A DNA stretch of 64,000 bases from Azorinus chamasolen (Eukaryota; Mollusca; Bivalvia; Cardiida; Solecurtidae): the NCBI GenBank assembly GCA_963576725.1, contig OY755242.1:24417869-24481868 (forward strand), read 5' to 3'. Each line of letters opens with the position of its first letter. The first letter of the stretch is position 1. This document shows, piece by piece, positions 47,033-58,009 of this stretch. Below the pieces are notes generated by a model. The model ran no database searches. It was not told the DNA's origin and saw only the letters and a program-made list of their open reading frames with translations. The position numbers and the translations under genes are program-made.

Positions 47033-47260
47033 TTAACCCATTCCCTCATATTTACGACTTTTGACGACTCTGTAGAAGTTACTTTGTGAAACCATTGTGA
47101 TAAATAGAGCATTTGTTCCTATAGGAGCAAATGCTCTATTTATCACAATGGTTTCAAACTACACAATTCTAGAATTTTCTTTTCTCCAGTTAATGCTCCT
47201 TTTCGATAGATTAATTCGAAGAGGTTGTATCTAAAATTAGCCTATGAGGTAATGGGTTAA
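47033..47260 (-). repeat. M1 element
   Basis: TTAACCCATTCCCTCATATT..GAGGTAATGGGTTAA; perfect hairpin but for one apex base (GTTCC). Confidence 0.85.
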
Positions 47261-47284
47261 CAGCAAAATCCATTCAGTATGAAA

Positions 47285-47400
47285 GACTTAAATGTGTTGG
47301 AGGATAAGGAGTTACAAACAGTGTAGTCCCTGAGCAAAGATTGTCTTGGAACACTCTGATCTTGGTCTTCACTGTTTGCAAGTACATGTAACACATTCAA
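47285..47400. repeat. M2 hairpin fragment
   Basis: TTACAAACAGTGTAGTCCCT GAG..CTCTGATCTTGGTCTTCACT GTTTGC. Confidence 0.45.
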
Positions 47401-47830
47401 AATATTAACTATTTCCTTTATAATTATATACACTTTTTACGCCTCTGCAAACAGAGTAGACCTAGATCAGACAACTCTATTTGCTTATGGAATTATCATA
47501 GATCTGACTCTACAGTTTATAGGTACCCAAATCACGTATACATACATCAAAACCTCTATAACGACCACTTAATTACATCACGTATTTTTTGTTAACGGCA
47601 GGTTGCGGCTTAAAGCAAGGTGAAAGTAAAACAGAACGCTCCTATAGGAGCGTTCTGTTTTACTTTCACCTTGCTTTAAGCATCCACCTGCCCTAAATAC
47701 CAGCTAATTAACATAATTTAGTGACTGTTATAGAGATATTTGATTGTATGACGTTGTAAATATTCTGTTAATAAATATTCAAGTTGTCATTATTCCTTAT
47801 ATGAATTATTAAAAGGGAAATTATTTAGGC
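47401..47830 (-). repeat. M2 element split by T1
   Basis: TTTTTACGCCTCTGCAAACA GAGTAGACC, GATCTGACTCTACAGTTTAT, then T1 at 47543-47748, then AATAAATATTCAAGTTGTCA TTATT, the M2 continuation. Confidence 0.65.
47543..47748 (+). repeat. T1 element inserted in M2
   Basis: TACATCAAAACCTCTATAAC GACC..TATAGAGATATTTGATTGTA with TA flanks; the hairpin AACGCTCC-TATA-GGAGCGTT extends perfectly to ~30 bp per arm. Confidence 0.85.
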
Positions 47831-48055
47831 ATGTTGTTGCTTAATGCAGGATGTAGGTAATGCAGGATAAAGGTAATGCAGGATGAAGGTAATGCAGAAA
47901 GCTCCTCTGGATGGTATCCGTCTACGGGTGTCCACTCTAACTTTAGAAGCTTTTGTATAATCTTCACCAAACTTAATAAGCATGGACATAATTATGCATC
48001 AGTTTAAACGTTTACAAGCTGACATTTAATGACTTTGACAGTTTAAGCCTTTATG
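47830..48055. repeat. Tandem GATGAAGGTAATGCAG in decayed T1 sequence
   Basis: TTAATGCAGGATGTAGGTAA TGCAG is repeated three times (47841-47900), ending at AAAGCTCCTCTGG. The right half of the element is absent. Confidence 0.5.
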
Positions 48056-48059
48056 TGGG

Positions 48060-48245
48060 TTAATCCTTTCATCCCAGGAGACGCATGCGCTATCCTTTGC
48101 CAACAGTGTAGACCCTGATCAGATGGCTCCTAGGCGAGAGAGATCATTTAAAAACCTAATCCATAGTTAATGCCTATTCTGCTGACTGGACCCTATAGTT
48201 AATCTGTGCTCGGCTATTCCATTATGATAATGAAGGGTTGAACGC
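48060..48245. repeat. M2 element, degraded
   Basis: TTAATCCTTTCATCCCAGGA G, CCAACAGTGTAGACCCTGAT CAGATGGCTCC, TAATGAAGGGTTGAAC. Confidence 0.45.
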
Positions 48246-48246
48246 G

Positions 48247-48461
48247 TTAACCCTTTCGCTGCCAAACTATGTCGTCTGCTAACTTTGTCGTCTGCTACAC
48301 ATTTTCATTATTTTGATTTTCTGCATTTTTGTTTCAAAAACATAGTAACAGTAACAAACAGTTTGGATCCTGATGAGACGCCGAGTTACTCGGCGTCTCA
48401 TCTGGATCCAAACTGTTTGCATAGGTAATCACAGATCCGGCATTGGCAGCGAAAGGGTTAA
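48247..48461 (+). repeat. M3 element, complete reference copy
   Basis: TTAACCCTTTCGCTGCCAAA C..GGCATTGGCAGCGAAAGGGT TAA, TTAA at both ends. Perfect 34 bp arms AACAAACAGTTTGGATCC..GAGACGCCGAGT around TACT. Confidence 0.9.
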
Positions 48462-48534
48462 CATTCAACTTTCAAGTGTCAAAATATAATGTTCAACTTG
48501 CATGTACATATGTGTCTATAGGTTTTTGTAAGTT

Positions 48535-48636
<102 letters not shown>

Positions 48637-48886
48637 TGCATCTATATGTATATAAATCTCGTATTCTACAACGCAAGTTTTCAGAGGATGTTTATGATGA
48701 AAATCTTAATATATACTGTTACTCAACTATAAAGCTGTGTTCGAATCTTTACGAAATAAAGTGAAGTTCTAAACTTCATACAAATTGCTTTTGTTGTTCT
48801 TTCATATCTATTCTTGATATAATTTATATGTGTCACATAACACTTCCATTCGTTCTTTAAATTTGATAATAGATCTGCTATCTGTT

Positions 48887-49084
48887 TTAACCCTTTCGCT
48901 GCCAATGCCGGATCTGTGATTACCTATGCAAACAGTTTGGATCCAGATGAGACGCCTCATCAGGATCCAAAATGTTTGTTACTGTTACTATGTTTTTAAA
49001 CAAATATGAAGAAAATCAAAAGAATGAAAATTTGTAGCAGACGACAAAGTTAGCAGACGACAGAGTTTGGCAGCGAAGGGTTAA
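48887..49084 (-). repeat. M3 element with shortened hairpin
   Basis: TTAACCCTTTCGCTGCCAAT G..GTTTGGCAGCGAAGGGTTAA. The hairpin apex is deleted: GATGAGACG-CCTCATCAGG. Confidence 0.85.
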
Positions 49085-49161
49085 AGAGTCGATAATGATA
49101 TGTATTTTAGCATTAGAATAATTCAGGTCTAACTGTAGTACATTATCTTTACCAAATATAA

Positions 49162-49255
49162 TTAACCCTTTCGCTGCCAAACTCTGTCGTCTGATAACTT
49201 TGTCGTCTGCTACAAATTTTCATTCTTTTGATTTTCTTCATTTTTGTTTAATGTA
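49162..49255 (+). repeat. M3 left-end fragment
   Basis: TTAACCCTTTCGCTGCCAAA CTCTGTCGTCTG to TTCATTTTTGTTTA; it stops before the hairpin. Confidence 0.85.
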
Positions 49256-49501
49256 ATACATGTACACGTATACTTCTTTTGAGTGGCGTTGTTTGCGAGA
49301 CGTTACTGTATAAATAAATCCCCTTTGTTAAAGGGAGTGTTATATCATGCTTGCTCGCTGAGGTGTGCTGTGCATGTAATAGAATGAGTATGTTACACCA
49401 ATCCAGAAATACTTGCCTCTCGATCATATAAATACTATAGAACCTTTTTCTAAAAATGATGCCTGCTGGATAAACCCATAAATACCTGCCTCTCGATCAT
49501 G

Positions 49502-49740
49502 TTAACCCTTCTCTTGCTGAATTTTAAAATACATTTCTCCTTCTTTACCCATGCCCTGATGTATAATTACATATATCTTCACTGTGTACAAGTATTTCAC
49601 TGCTGCGGAGTGCATTGGTTGCACAATCAGCATGTAAATAGTGCAGACCCTGATGAGACAGCTCCTGCAGGAGCTGTCTCATCTGGGTCTTCACTATTTA
49701 CAGGTAGGTATATTGACGTGTATAGCAAGCGAAGGGTTAA
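49502..49740 (-). repeat. M5 element, complete
   Basis: Inverse of the 12689 copy. TTAA at both ends, perfect hairpin around TGCA at 49663-49672. Confidence 0.9.
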
Positions 49741-49794
49741 CACTGTAGAACCTTTGTCTAAAATAATTATATCTGCTGGATACCTGCTGGTTTA

Positions 49795-50025
49795 ACCCCA
49801 GCTGGAAAAAATAATCCTTATTCCCCTGTAAAAATCAATCTTCCCGAATTTGCTCAAATTTAGATGTGATGCAATTTTGACTACTTCCAATTCGATCAAG
49901 CTTTTGAGAGACTATTGGCCGTTTGTCAAACAGCTTGGATCCTGAAGAGACACCGAGTTACTCGAGTTACCGAGCTACTCGGGATCTCATCTGGATACAA
50001 GGCGTTTGCAAATGCGAGGTAGAGA
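49795..50025 (+). repeat. M3-like element (TCAAGCTTTTGAGA subtype)
   Basis: CAATTTTGACTACTTCCAAT TCGATCAAGC, TCAAACAGCTTGGATCCTGA AGAG and a double apex GAGTTACTCGAGTTACCGAG CTACTCGG. Confidence 0.6.
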
Positions 50026-50448
50026 CCCGAATAACAGAATAATAATTAATTCTATTTGCGTAAGAGACCTAATTACCGTTGGGGTTAATTGATAAGAAAA
50101 ACACTTCCTAGAACACAGATTCCGTTTTCTATGAAACTCTGTCTTTAACCCCATGAACATTATTTTCATCTGAAGTCTTTTATCTCGTTCAGTAAATATA
50201 TATTTCAATTAAGCTAGGAATTTTATACCACTTATTTTTACAACTGAATCGGACAACTTGGATTCTGAAACGACGTTAATGACTCGAGATTTGATCTGGA
50301 TCTGCATGTTTCGTAAATGATACACATAAATTGCCCCTAACGTGCTGAACAGTATCATAAATTTCTTTTGGCACAACATGTTGTTTGTACGATGTAAACA
50401 AGCTTGTAGCTGCCAAGACTAATAGTTGCCGGGCTGAAAATGTAAATC
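50026..50448. other. Weak M3-like hairpin, otherwise nothing recognised
   Basis: 50250-50310 has GACAACTTGGATTCTGAAAC G..ATTTGATCTGGATCTGCATG, a very old M3-like core. Confidence 0.4.
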
Positions 50449-50557
50449 CTCCCCCCCCCCTCTCCGAAAAATTTGAGACCTATATAGTTTTGAAGGTTAA
50501 TATGTTAGGAAAAGAATGACACTTGTTGGATGTTTGAAACTGTCCATTTTAAGGATT
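50449..50557 (+). repeat. Left terminal inverted repeat
   Basis: Imperfect partner of 55093-55207, with small indels. It starts with a C-run. Confidence 0.65.
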
Positions 50558-51186
50558 TATGGGGCATGAGTTATCTGCCCATGCAAATTTTGCTAAATCA
50601 CAAAATAAAATGTACCACATGATTAGATGTATTAAAATGTGTTTTATGATAGTTGAAATAGTCATAAGAGAACAAGGGCATAAGCTTATGTTTTCCTAAT
50701 AAAAGTAAAGCACTCTTCACTCAAAACTCAAAGATGGCCGCCATTTTCTAAGATGGCCGCCAAGATGGCCGCCATTGATATACAGAACCGAAATTAAAGA
50801 TGAACAAGATCACAAACATGATGCAAATCAATGTAGTTTAATTGTGTAAGTCATTAAAAAGGCTTATGACATTAAACTATTTTAGATTTATACAAGATAC
50901 ACACAAATCAGGACTTCAAACAAAAATATTATTGGACATTAGAAGAAAAAGTTGTCACATTGTTTTTATATTTTGTTTTCTAAGGTTTGCTTATCACCAC
51001 TGTCAATTTGTTAATCAACCTGCTATATCTTTGCACTTTCACAGTCAACATCTTAATGGATATTTTAAATAAACACCAGTTTTCCTAACTGGTTGCCTTT
51101 AAACTATTTCATTACTCATTAGCACCATTAATCTGTGCATAAATGATGGTCTTCATATGTCATAAACAGTAGTCATTATGTTTTGT

Positions 51187-53986
51187 TCACTCATTTTCGT
51201 CTTCATCATCGATTTCGTAATTATCATCAAATATCATATCTATGTAGCTATCCCAATCTACCTCTTCATCAATATCAGAATCTTCCTTTTCCTCTTCTTC
51301 GTCATCAATTGGATCAGTGGTTTCATCCGAATCCTTTGCCAATATGTCAATCAGTTCTGGCGGGAAAATATATCCTTCTGTCCAATCATACACTATACCA
51401 GTGTCATCAATCTTCCACCCATGACCACTAGAACCAGGAATACTTGGAAATGCTTCTAGAGATTTCTTCCATATGAATGCTTGATAGTTTGCTCTTAAGA
51501 TGTGCATCTTTAAGGACGATCTGCATGGAGGGAGAAGACTCAGGTCAATACCATCTGTATTTGTCAGGCTTTCAGAGCTCGGCTTGAACTTTTGTCTAAA
51601 TAAGTCAACTCTCAGTTTATTTATGTCTGAATATTTGGGTTTGCCATACAGACAACAAACAAACAATTCTAGTTTAACGAAATCTTCATCAGTTACCTCA
51701 AGACTATCCCCTAGCCTTTGAAACACTGGAATGAACTCATTTCTTTTCTCTAACACTTTTTTAGGTTTAAGTTTGCCTTGCCGAACAAAGGAGCTAGTTG
51801 TATCGCAGCCAGCGAAGGCATGTAGGCCAGGAAGTGCTTCCGACATTTCACACCCTTGCTTTGCCACTATTTTTTTGTACATTTAATAGTCTTCTTTTAT
51901 TACCAACGCCTGTGTCAAACATGACCGTACCAAGGCCTTGAGCAAACTTTAAAAGAAGTACCAGCACATCTGTATCTGGTGATCTCACAATAATCTTCTT
52001 TCTGTCTTGCTCATTTGCGGCATGTTGAAGATGAAGCACCATCCTTGTGTCGGCTTCTTCTTGGTTGATTTTAAGTTCTGGAATAGAGACTACTTCTACT
52101 TTCATTCCACTTTCATTGCTTGAAAGACATATGCAGTCCTCCTCGCAAGCAAAGAAAATCATTCTGTCTTTCAATAATTTTTTTTGTTGCATATTTGTCT
52201 TTCGACCATTCATTGAGCAAAAGACGAAAAAGCTGCTTCTTATTTTAAGCGTTACACAGGAAACCTTTCAAGTCCCTTGGAACTTTTGTTCTATGGCCTT
52301 TTATCAGGAAGGTTTCAGTCGTTCCTCTTCTATCTCTTTCAGATGACTTTATAGATTCACTCTTGTATGTGTCTGTGACAAAGTCCTACCTCTCACATTT
52401 CGTAAGGTCTCAAATACTTTTACTGCTAGTTCTTCAAAGGTAGAGGGAACGCCTGTGAGAGCCTGTAGTAGAGCATTGCCATCGTAAATATAGATAATAT
52501 CGACATTGTTCGGTCTATCAGGGTACTGTAAGTCGGTTTCAAGATGGTGAATAAGCTTTGGTTTGTCTGTTTTCGTAGGCGATCCATCCGCAGTAGCAAG
52601 CGCCCATGGTACTGGTCCCAAAGGATATGTTAGCGTTTTCTCTAGACTTATGTTGTTCTCTTCAGATAGCAGAACTAGTTGGCCAAAAAGATTTCGCTCA
52701 GCTTTCACTTCTATCATTTTCTTTTGGGAAGATGTCAGGCGCTGTGTCTTTTTGGTGTCATCGAAGGGTTTCAATTTCAGTTTCTTCAAAGGAGTGTGAA
52801 AGCTTATGGTCTTCTCTACAAGTCTTTCTTTAACAAATGCCTGGTGTAAAGCTTTACCTACCCTGCCTGTTGTCAAAAGACTGTCTTCCACTTCCTTTGG
52901 GGCAGGGGATCCAGACGAGATGCAATAAAGGCATTCTCTATTCTCCATGTTAAATGGGTTTTGAAAATTGTCAAATGATGTCAAAAGCTTCCCTACGTCT
53001 TTCTCTGATGCAGAAATACTGGCTGGTCTTACGTCGTTGTGGGCGGTCAATTCTGACGAAGACATCCCAGCGAGTTCAAATGTTGCCTCAACATAGCTTG
53101 CCCGTGCGTGTCTTGTCAAGCACCATCTATAATATTCCGCATAGTTTCGACTGAACCCTATGATGCCCCCTCGAGATTTTGCATGCCTGTTAATGGTCTG
53201 TTCTATTGTGATATCAACAGCATTCCTTGAACCTGGTACATCAGACCTGCTCACACTGAATCCATTTTAGTTGAGTAGTTTTCTAGCTCCTGGATGTGTT
53301 TTATCTATGTTAGTTAACACCAACAGATACACTGACAGATACTTGGCATAATTATGGTGATCGTAAGCAAAGAACAAGGGTATCATCTCGTGTAAGCTGG
53401 CGATGTACAAATCCAGATTGTTTTCTTTTGTGGCGCGAAGAAAACGAAGTATCAACCACACTTTATCAATGTAATCCAGCCAATACTGTGCTGTTTTACC
53501 GAGATGACATTGTCTCACATCGGCTTTGAACTCTTCATACTTCTGATAAAGATCTATAACAGAATTGTCAGCCAGAACTTTCTTCAAGGTTTCATCATCT
53601 GGGTTTTGTGATAGTTCTTTTAATCCATTCATTGCATCTTCAAGTTTACAATGATACTGGTTAGAGAGTACTTGTGCTTCAAACACTTCAAATAAAAGTC
53701 GTTCCAGGGCTTCTAAAGCCAATTTATGTACGCGCATCGCTCGATTGTAATGCTTCCCGGACAGTACTTGCTCTATAGATCCACTAGCACAAACACCTGA
53801 CTCGATCAATACTTCTGAAAATCCACATTCACGTAAGCGTTTCCCCAGGGCACCCAAGTAGGATGCAAGTGTGTGAAAGGCTCCTAAATGTACAACCATA
53901 TCCTTATAATGTTCAGGGTACTGCCATATTATGGCATATGCCTTCTTTGCTACTGCTAAATCGAATGTCACGAACGTGTTCTTCTG
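51187..53986 (-). pseudogene. PIN/FEN-like nuclease-domain protein, multi-copy family, broken
   Basis: Read on the minus strand, the pieces join into one ~930-residue protein lacking its N-terminus. It opens TFVTFDLAVAKKAYAIIWQY, with LIESGVCASGSIEQVLSGKH following. The middle has PLGPVPWALATADGS. The C-terminal half holds three acidic motifs: QEEADTRMVLH, SPDTDVLVLLL and GLHAFAGCDTTSS. Their order and spacing recall FEN/XPG-type PIN nucleases (EAEA, DxD, GxD). I recall this as an uncharacterised family present in many copies in cnidarians, molluscs and fish. Lesions: in-frame TAA at 53267-53269; frameshift near 52375; stop near 52250; frameshifts in A-runs near 52190 and 51890. The C-terminus is a long Asp/Glu tail (EEEEKEDSDIDEEVDWDS) rather than the Cys-rich tail I remember from relatives. 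Function and activity are inference. Confidence 0.75.
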
Positions 53987-54039
53987 ACCGACGGTCCTTG
54001 AAACTCTTTGCGATTCTTAAAGCCACCAGATAACTGAAA

Positions 54040-54890
54040 TGAATCAAACATGTAATTATGAATTGTATGTCTATTTCAAGAAGTCTCTTATATTGTTCAT
54101 ATATATGATACGACATTATCCGAGTACCCTTGCTATCCGACAATATGGTCACTTTTGAGAAAAAATGAAGCCTGACCCTTCTTAGAAATGTATATGCAAA
54201 TCATGAGTTTTAATACAAAGTACTTAATGAACATAAATAATGTAACTCACATTATAGTATCACATGTGTCATATCACATGCATGCTCAAAAAGTATACAC
54301 ATATAAGTTCAACAGATCTGACTCTTTTATAAAACAATCGAATCACTAGGTATGTCTGAAATTTGATAGGCATGTTCTATGTATAAGCCAGCAACATAAG
54401 CTACATGAATGGTGGTTTACCTAAAGGTTACGAAAATACACTGTAATTCACAAGTTGAATGAGGGTTGTCATGTTGACATTTCAGACGAATTCTATGACG
54501 TTTTTGAAATAGGGGAGGTAACAATTTCTACTGCACTTGTATATCTGGGTATTCTGTAAAGCAGTTGAACCTGGTTAATGATAATAAGCAACTGTTTATG
54601 CTCAACAGTTTTTATGCATTTGATATACCAAAGATAATAATGTTATAAATAAGAATGAAGACAGTATTTCTTTCATATTTCTACACATAATTCAAGTAAT
54701 ACATACAAAGAGATGGATTAATGTATATTTTTTATGTAAAATTGAGACTGTATCATAAATTATTAACAAATAACTTACCTGAATTTATCTGTATTGTTTA
54801 TCTCAGCTGTGTCTTCAGACTGCTACAAGTGTTTTGCAGAAAATTTGGAATTCAGTACAGTTTAATGTCTTAAATTACTTGAAAATGACA
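54040..54890. other. Interior of the element, no frame recognised
   Basis: The region upstream of the pseudogene, where its N-terminal part should lie. Only short frames remain. A CAG acceptor-like TTTCAG reads into the gene near 54027 on the minus strand, so an intron is possible. Confidence 0.4.
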
Positions 54891-55092
54891 AAATGATCGC
54901 CATATTTGGCGGCCATTTTGAAATCTTTAATCATCTGAAAAAGGATGTTTGTAAGATGTAAGACTATGTATAGCTTATTTTACATCAAACAATTAACAGC
55001 AAAACATGTGGTTGTGCAGAAATGACATGTATTAGCACATGATGGTATTTCAATAAATCAAAAAAGGGGGAGATAATCAGTAAGCCCTCAAT

Positions 55093-55207
55093 GTCAAAAA
55101 TGGACACTGTAAGTCATCCAACAAGTACCATTCGAAAGCTTACATATTGAACTTCATTACTATTTAGGTCTACAATTTTTCGGACAGGGGGGGAGGGGGG
55201 GGGGGGG
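55093..55207 (-). repeat. Right terminal inverted repeat
   Basis: Ends in a G-run of about 20 bases with one A. Partner of 50449-50557. Confidence 0.65.
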
Positions 55208-55320
55208 TCAGAGGGCCCTGCATCTATAATGTATACCAGAGCATCAGTTGCAAAGGTATGGTGGTATATTTCCGACACTACTTACCACATAAACCGAAAT
55301 GTTCTAGTTAATACACATTA

Positions 55321-55514
55321 TTAACCCTTCGCTTCGCAATATACCTACCTGTAAATTGTGAAGACCTATCGGAGCGTTCTGTTTTACTTTCACCTTGCTT
55401 TAAGCAGCGCTCTTATAAGCAGCGCTCATATAAGTATCGCTTTAAGCAGCCACCTGCCTTAAATACCAACCAATTAACACACTTTAATGGCCGCTATGGA
55501 GAGGGTTGACTGTA
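55321..55514. repeat. M5-T1 hybrid joined at the hairpin
   Basis: The left 46 bp are M5 (TTAACCCTTCGCTTCG..ATACCTACCTGTAAATTGTG AAGACC). From TATCGGAGCGTTCTGTTTTA C onward it is the right half of T1, ending GAGAGGGTTGACTGTA. The switch lies at the hairpin. The T1 part also carries a small tandem repeat, AGCAGCGCTCATATAAG. Confidence 0.75.
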
Positions 55515-55539
55515 CTTTGATTTGAACAAGCTTTTCAGA

Positions 55540-55625
55540 ATCTGTTGACCAAGAGTCATACAACTTGGATCCTGATGAAACATCCGAGTTAATCTGCGTC
55601 TGATCTGGACCCATGCTATATATGT
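55540..55625 (+). repeat. M3-like hairpin fragment
   Basis: CATACAACTTGGATCCTGAT GAAACATCCGAGTTAATCTG CG, GGACCCATGCTATATATG. Confidence 0.4.
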
Positions 55626-55792
55626 TGCGGATAGTGGGATAAGGGTATTAAAACGAACAATTAGCGGTATATAAACCGAAATTAGGGTATCTAACGGATA
55701 AAAGGGTCACTTGAGACAAATTTGGACAATAATAAATACAGAAAAAACACCAACATGGGATTTGATTCAGGGTCGTTGAGGCAAGCGTTAGC

Positions 55793-56017
55793 TTAACTCT
55801 TTCCCTAATAGGCTGTTGTTAGATCCAACCTCTTTGAATAAATATACTAAAAAGGAGCATTAACTATATAGAGAAAAGGAACTTATTAGAATTTTGTATT
55901 TTGAAACCATTGTGATAAATAGAGCATTTGCTCCTATATGAGCAACTGCTCTATTTATCATAATGGTTTCAATAGGTGACTTCTGTAGAGGTGCCAAAAG
56001 CCGTCAATACGAATTAA
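55793..56017 (+). repeat. M1 element, diverged
   Basis: TTAACTCTTTCCCTAATAGG..GAATTAATT. Right arm with GAGCAACTGCTC. One of the oldest-looking M1 copies. Confidence 0.75.
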
Positions 56018-56027
56018 TTCAGCACGA

Positions 56028-56151
56028 GCGTTATACAAAACGCTCCTAAAGGAGATCTTTGCATTGCATTTATCATGCATTAAGCAGTCATCTGCTTTTA
56101 AAGACAGTCATGTATATTTATTAAGTGGTCGCTTGAGAGGAGGCAACTGTA
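56028..56151 (+). repeat. T1 right half
   Basis: CAAAACGCTCC-TAAA-GGAGATCTTTGC, GCATTAAGCAGTCATCTGCT, GAGAGGAGGCAACTGTA. Confidence 0.6.
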
Positions 56152-56360
56152 TTTATTTTTAACGATGGATTACAATACCTGAAATTGAGTTGACCTTTAG
56201 TATGTAACAGCCAAAGCGTAAACAAGTACATTTTTATCAGTTTCGATCCAGATAACATGGCGTTTCATTAGATCCTTATCTGGTTGGGACTGTAACAAAT
56301 GGCATCAACGATTATATTAATTGTACTTTAAAATGTCTTCCCTTTGGTTTTAGAAATATA

Positions 56361-56654
56361 TACAGTGGGAACTTTAACCCTTTCGGCACCAAATTTCTAA
56401 TTGTCGTCTGCAATCTAAGTTTGTTAAACCATTCAGTAAAATAAGGAAATGAGATAAATAAATGCAAATTTCAAAAGAATAAAGCAAATATATAGATATA
56501 GAGAATGAGACAAAAAGTGAAGTCCCTGATCAGACGCCGCCTATTTGTCATGGTAATATTAGAGCAATTTTGTATTACAACGTTAGGAAGGAACCTTATT
56601 TTGAACACGAATTATATCGACGATATCCGAGTTCGAGTTGTTGAGGTTCCACTG
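56361..56654. repeat. T-type element with TACAGTGGGAAC ends, split by M4
   Basis: TACAGTGGGAACTTTAA at the left and GTTGAGGTTCCACTGT at the right. GATATCCGAGTTCGAGTTGT resembles T2. An M4 begins at the TTAA at 56374 (TTTCGGCACCAAATTTCTAA TTG) and runs to about 56570, its right end deleted. Confidence 0.6.
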
Positions 56655-56722
56655 TCTATATTTTTTTTTAAAATAAAATCAATATCAAACCAGACGATAG
56701 ACGATATCCTGGGAAACACTTG

Positions 56723-56947
56723 TTAACCCATTAACCATATTGACGACTTTTGACGACTCTGTAAAAGTCACGTTGTGAAACCATTGTGATAAATAGAGCA
56801 TTTGCTCCTACAGGAGCAAATGCTCTATTTATCACAATGGTTTCAAACTACAAAATTCTATTTTTCCTTTTCTCTAGTTAATGTTCCTTTTCGGTATATT
56901 TATTCAAAGAGGTTGTATCTAAAATAGGCTATGGCTTAATGGGTTAA
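56723..56947 (-). repeat. M1 element
   Basis: TTAACCCATTAACCATATTG..GGCTTAATGGGTTAA. Hairpin perfect around CTACAG. First link of a chain sharing TTAA 56944-56947. Confidence 0.85.
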
Positions 56948-57150
56948 ATGTCCCTTGTTATGCTAAGAATGAGCTAACTGACAAACAGCTTGACGAGACG
57001 TCGAGTAACTTGGCGTCAAATCAAGACCAAAGCTGTTTGACACTCGGTCAAACAGCTAGTGAAAAATTTGAACGAATCGAAAGTGAGTAAAATAAATTCA
57101 GATCAGATTTTAGCAGACAACATATTAGTAGGTTACCTAGTAAGGGTTAA
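56944..57150 (-). repeat. M3-like element, second link of the chain
   Basis: Core CAAACAGCTTGACGAGACGT CGAGTAACTTGGCGTC; ends TAGTAAGGGTTAA at the shared TTAA 57147-57150. Confidence 0.6.
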
Positions 57151-57572
57151 CGCTCTCATTGCCAATGGGCAAATACAGTAAAATCTCGATTATTCGAAAT
57201 TTGAATATAGAAGAATTTAGACACTTTTAGGCTGGTGGCTGCTTAATGCTGGGTGAAAGTCATGCCAAAAGCTCCTAGAGGAGCTTTCTGCACGAATTTC
57301 ACCCTGCATTAAGCTGTCACCTGTCTTAAAGATCGATAACGATACTGATTTTAGTGTTCGAATAATCGAGATGTTACTGTATGTAATTTCCTATATACTC
57401 TCAGTTTGGATCCAGATGAGATACATAGTCACTCGACGTCTCATCTTGGTCAAAACTGTTCGATGATGTGATTATATTTTAAAACAACTAAATTTTAAAA
57501 AGAAAAGGTAGAACAAACTTGAAGCAGACTATAAAATTGTACGACGACAACACCTGACAGCGAACCAGTTAA
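57147..57572 (-). repeat. M3 element split by T1, third link of the chain
   Basis: Starts TTAACGCTCTCATTGCCAAT G and is interrupted at 57174-57381. It resumes with AGTTTGGATCCAGATGAGAT..CGACGTCTCATCTTGGTC and ends CAGCGAACCAGTTAA. Confidence 0.65.
57174..57381 (+). repeat. T1 element inserted in M3 (CTCGATTATTCGAA subtype)
   Basis: TACAGTAAAATCTCGATTAT TCG..ATAATCGAGATGTTACTGTA with TA flanks; hairpin AAAAGCTCC-TAGA-GGAGCTTT. Confidence 0.85.
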
Positions 57573-57680
57573 CCGTTATCCCGCCATCGCATTTGAAACA
57601 GTTTGGATCTAGATGAGACGCTGAGTAACGCGACGTCCCATTAGGATCCAAGCTTTTGAGACATACACTATAGTTTCCCA
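57569..57680 (+). repeat. M3-like element, fourth link
   Basis: TTAACCGTTATCCCGCCATC G, GAAACAGTTTGGATCTAGAT GAGACGCTGAGTAACGCGAC G. The right end is not clear. Confidence 0.5.
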
Positions 57681-58009
57681 AACGCTTGATCGAATCTGAC
57701 GTAGTCAAAAGTACTGCAGATCCGAGTATGAATAAACAATATGTGTTTGGAATGAGAGGTAATTACAAAGAAAGATTACATGAGAACTTGACAGGTCGTT
57801 CACGAAAACAATCTATGCGTTATCCGAAACGGCGTAAAAATAACGTCTTATCCGTGAAAATGCGTTTTTTTTGCATCATGACATCCTGGCAAATGTTTAA
57901 TATCATATTTGTATTTCAGAGAAACACGCCTCTGCTTAGCAAAAAAACCCCCAAGATAATATCAACCCCTTTTACTCGGAACAATAGTCCTTCATGCTAA
58001 ATAAGATGT
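57681..58009. other. No gene recognised
   Basis: A ~100-codon open frame (57686-58000) has no recognisable domain, start context or splice signal. Nothing else seen. Confidence 0.35.

Larger units (their letters stand above)
50449..55207. mobile_element. TIR-bounded element carrying a PIN-like gene
   Basis: The left end reads CCCCCCCCTCTCCGAAAAAT TTGAGACCTA. The inverse of the right end reads CCCCTGTCCGAAAAATTGTA GACCTAAATAG. Both arms then share TTAATATGT or TTCAATATGT, ACTTGTTGGATG and GTCCATTTT over ~100 bp. Further in, GATGGCCGCCATTTT (50734-50782) faces GGCGGCCATTTTGAAATC (54908-54925) in inverse order. The only recognisable gene inside is the minus-strand PIN-like pseudogene; no DDE, HUH or tyrosine recombinase is visible. 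The C/G runs hide any target duplication. Either a transposon whose sole large protein is the PIN-like one, or a non-autonomous element that captured it. Confidence 0.65.

Noticed and set aside
46928..47033. A polyadenylation signal for the CCP/TSP1 gene
   Set aside because: No AATAAA or ATTAAA found close to the stop codon. The AATAAA at about 47769 lies beyond two repeat insertions and cannot be assigned.
57686..58000. A 104-codon plus-strand frame
   Set aside because: No family signature, lies among repeats and contains no exon-like boundaries.
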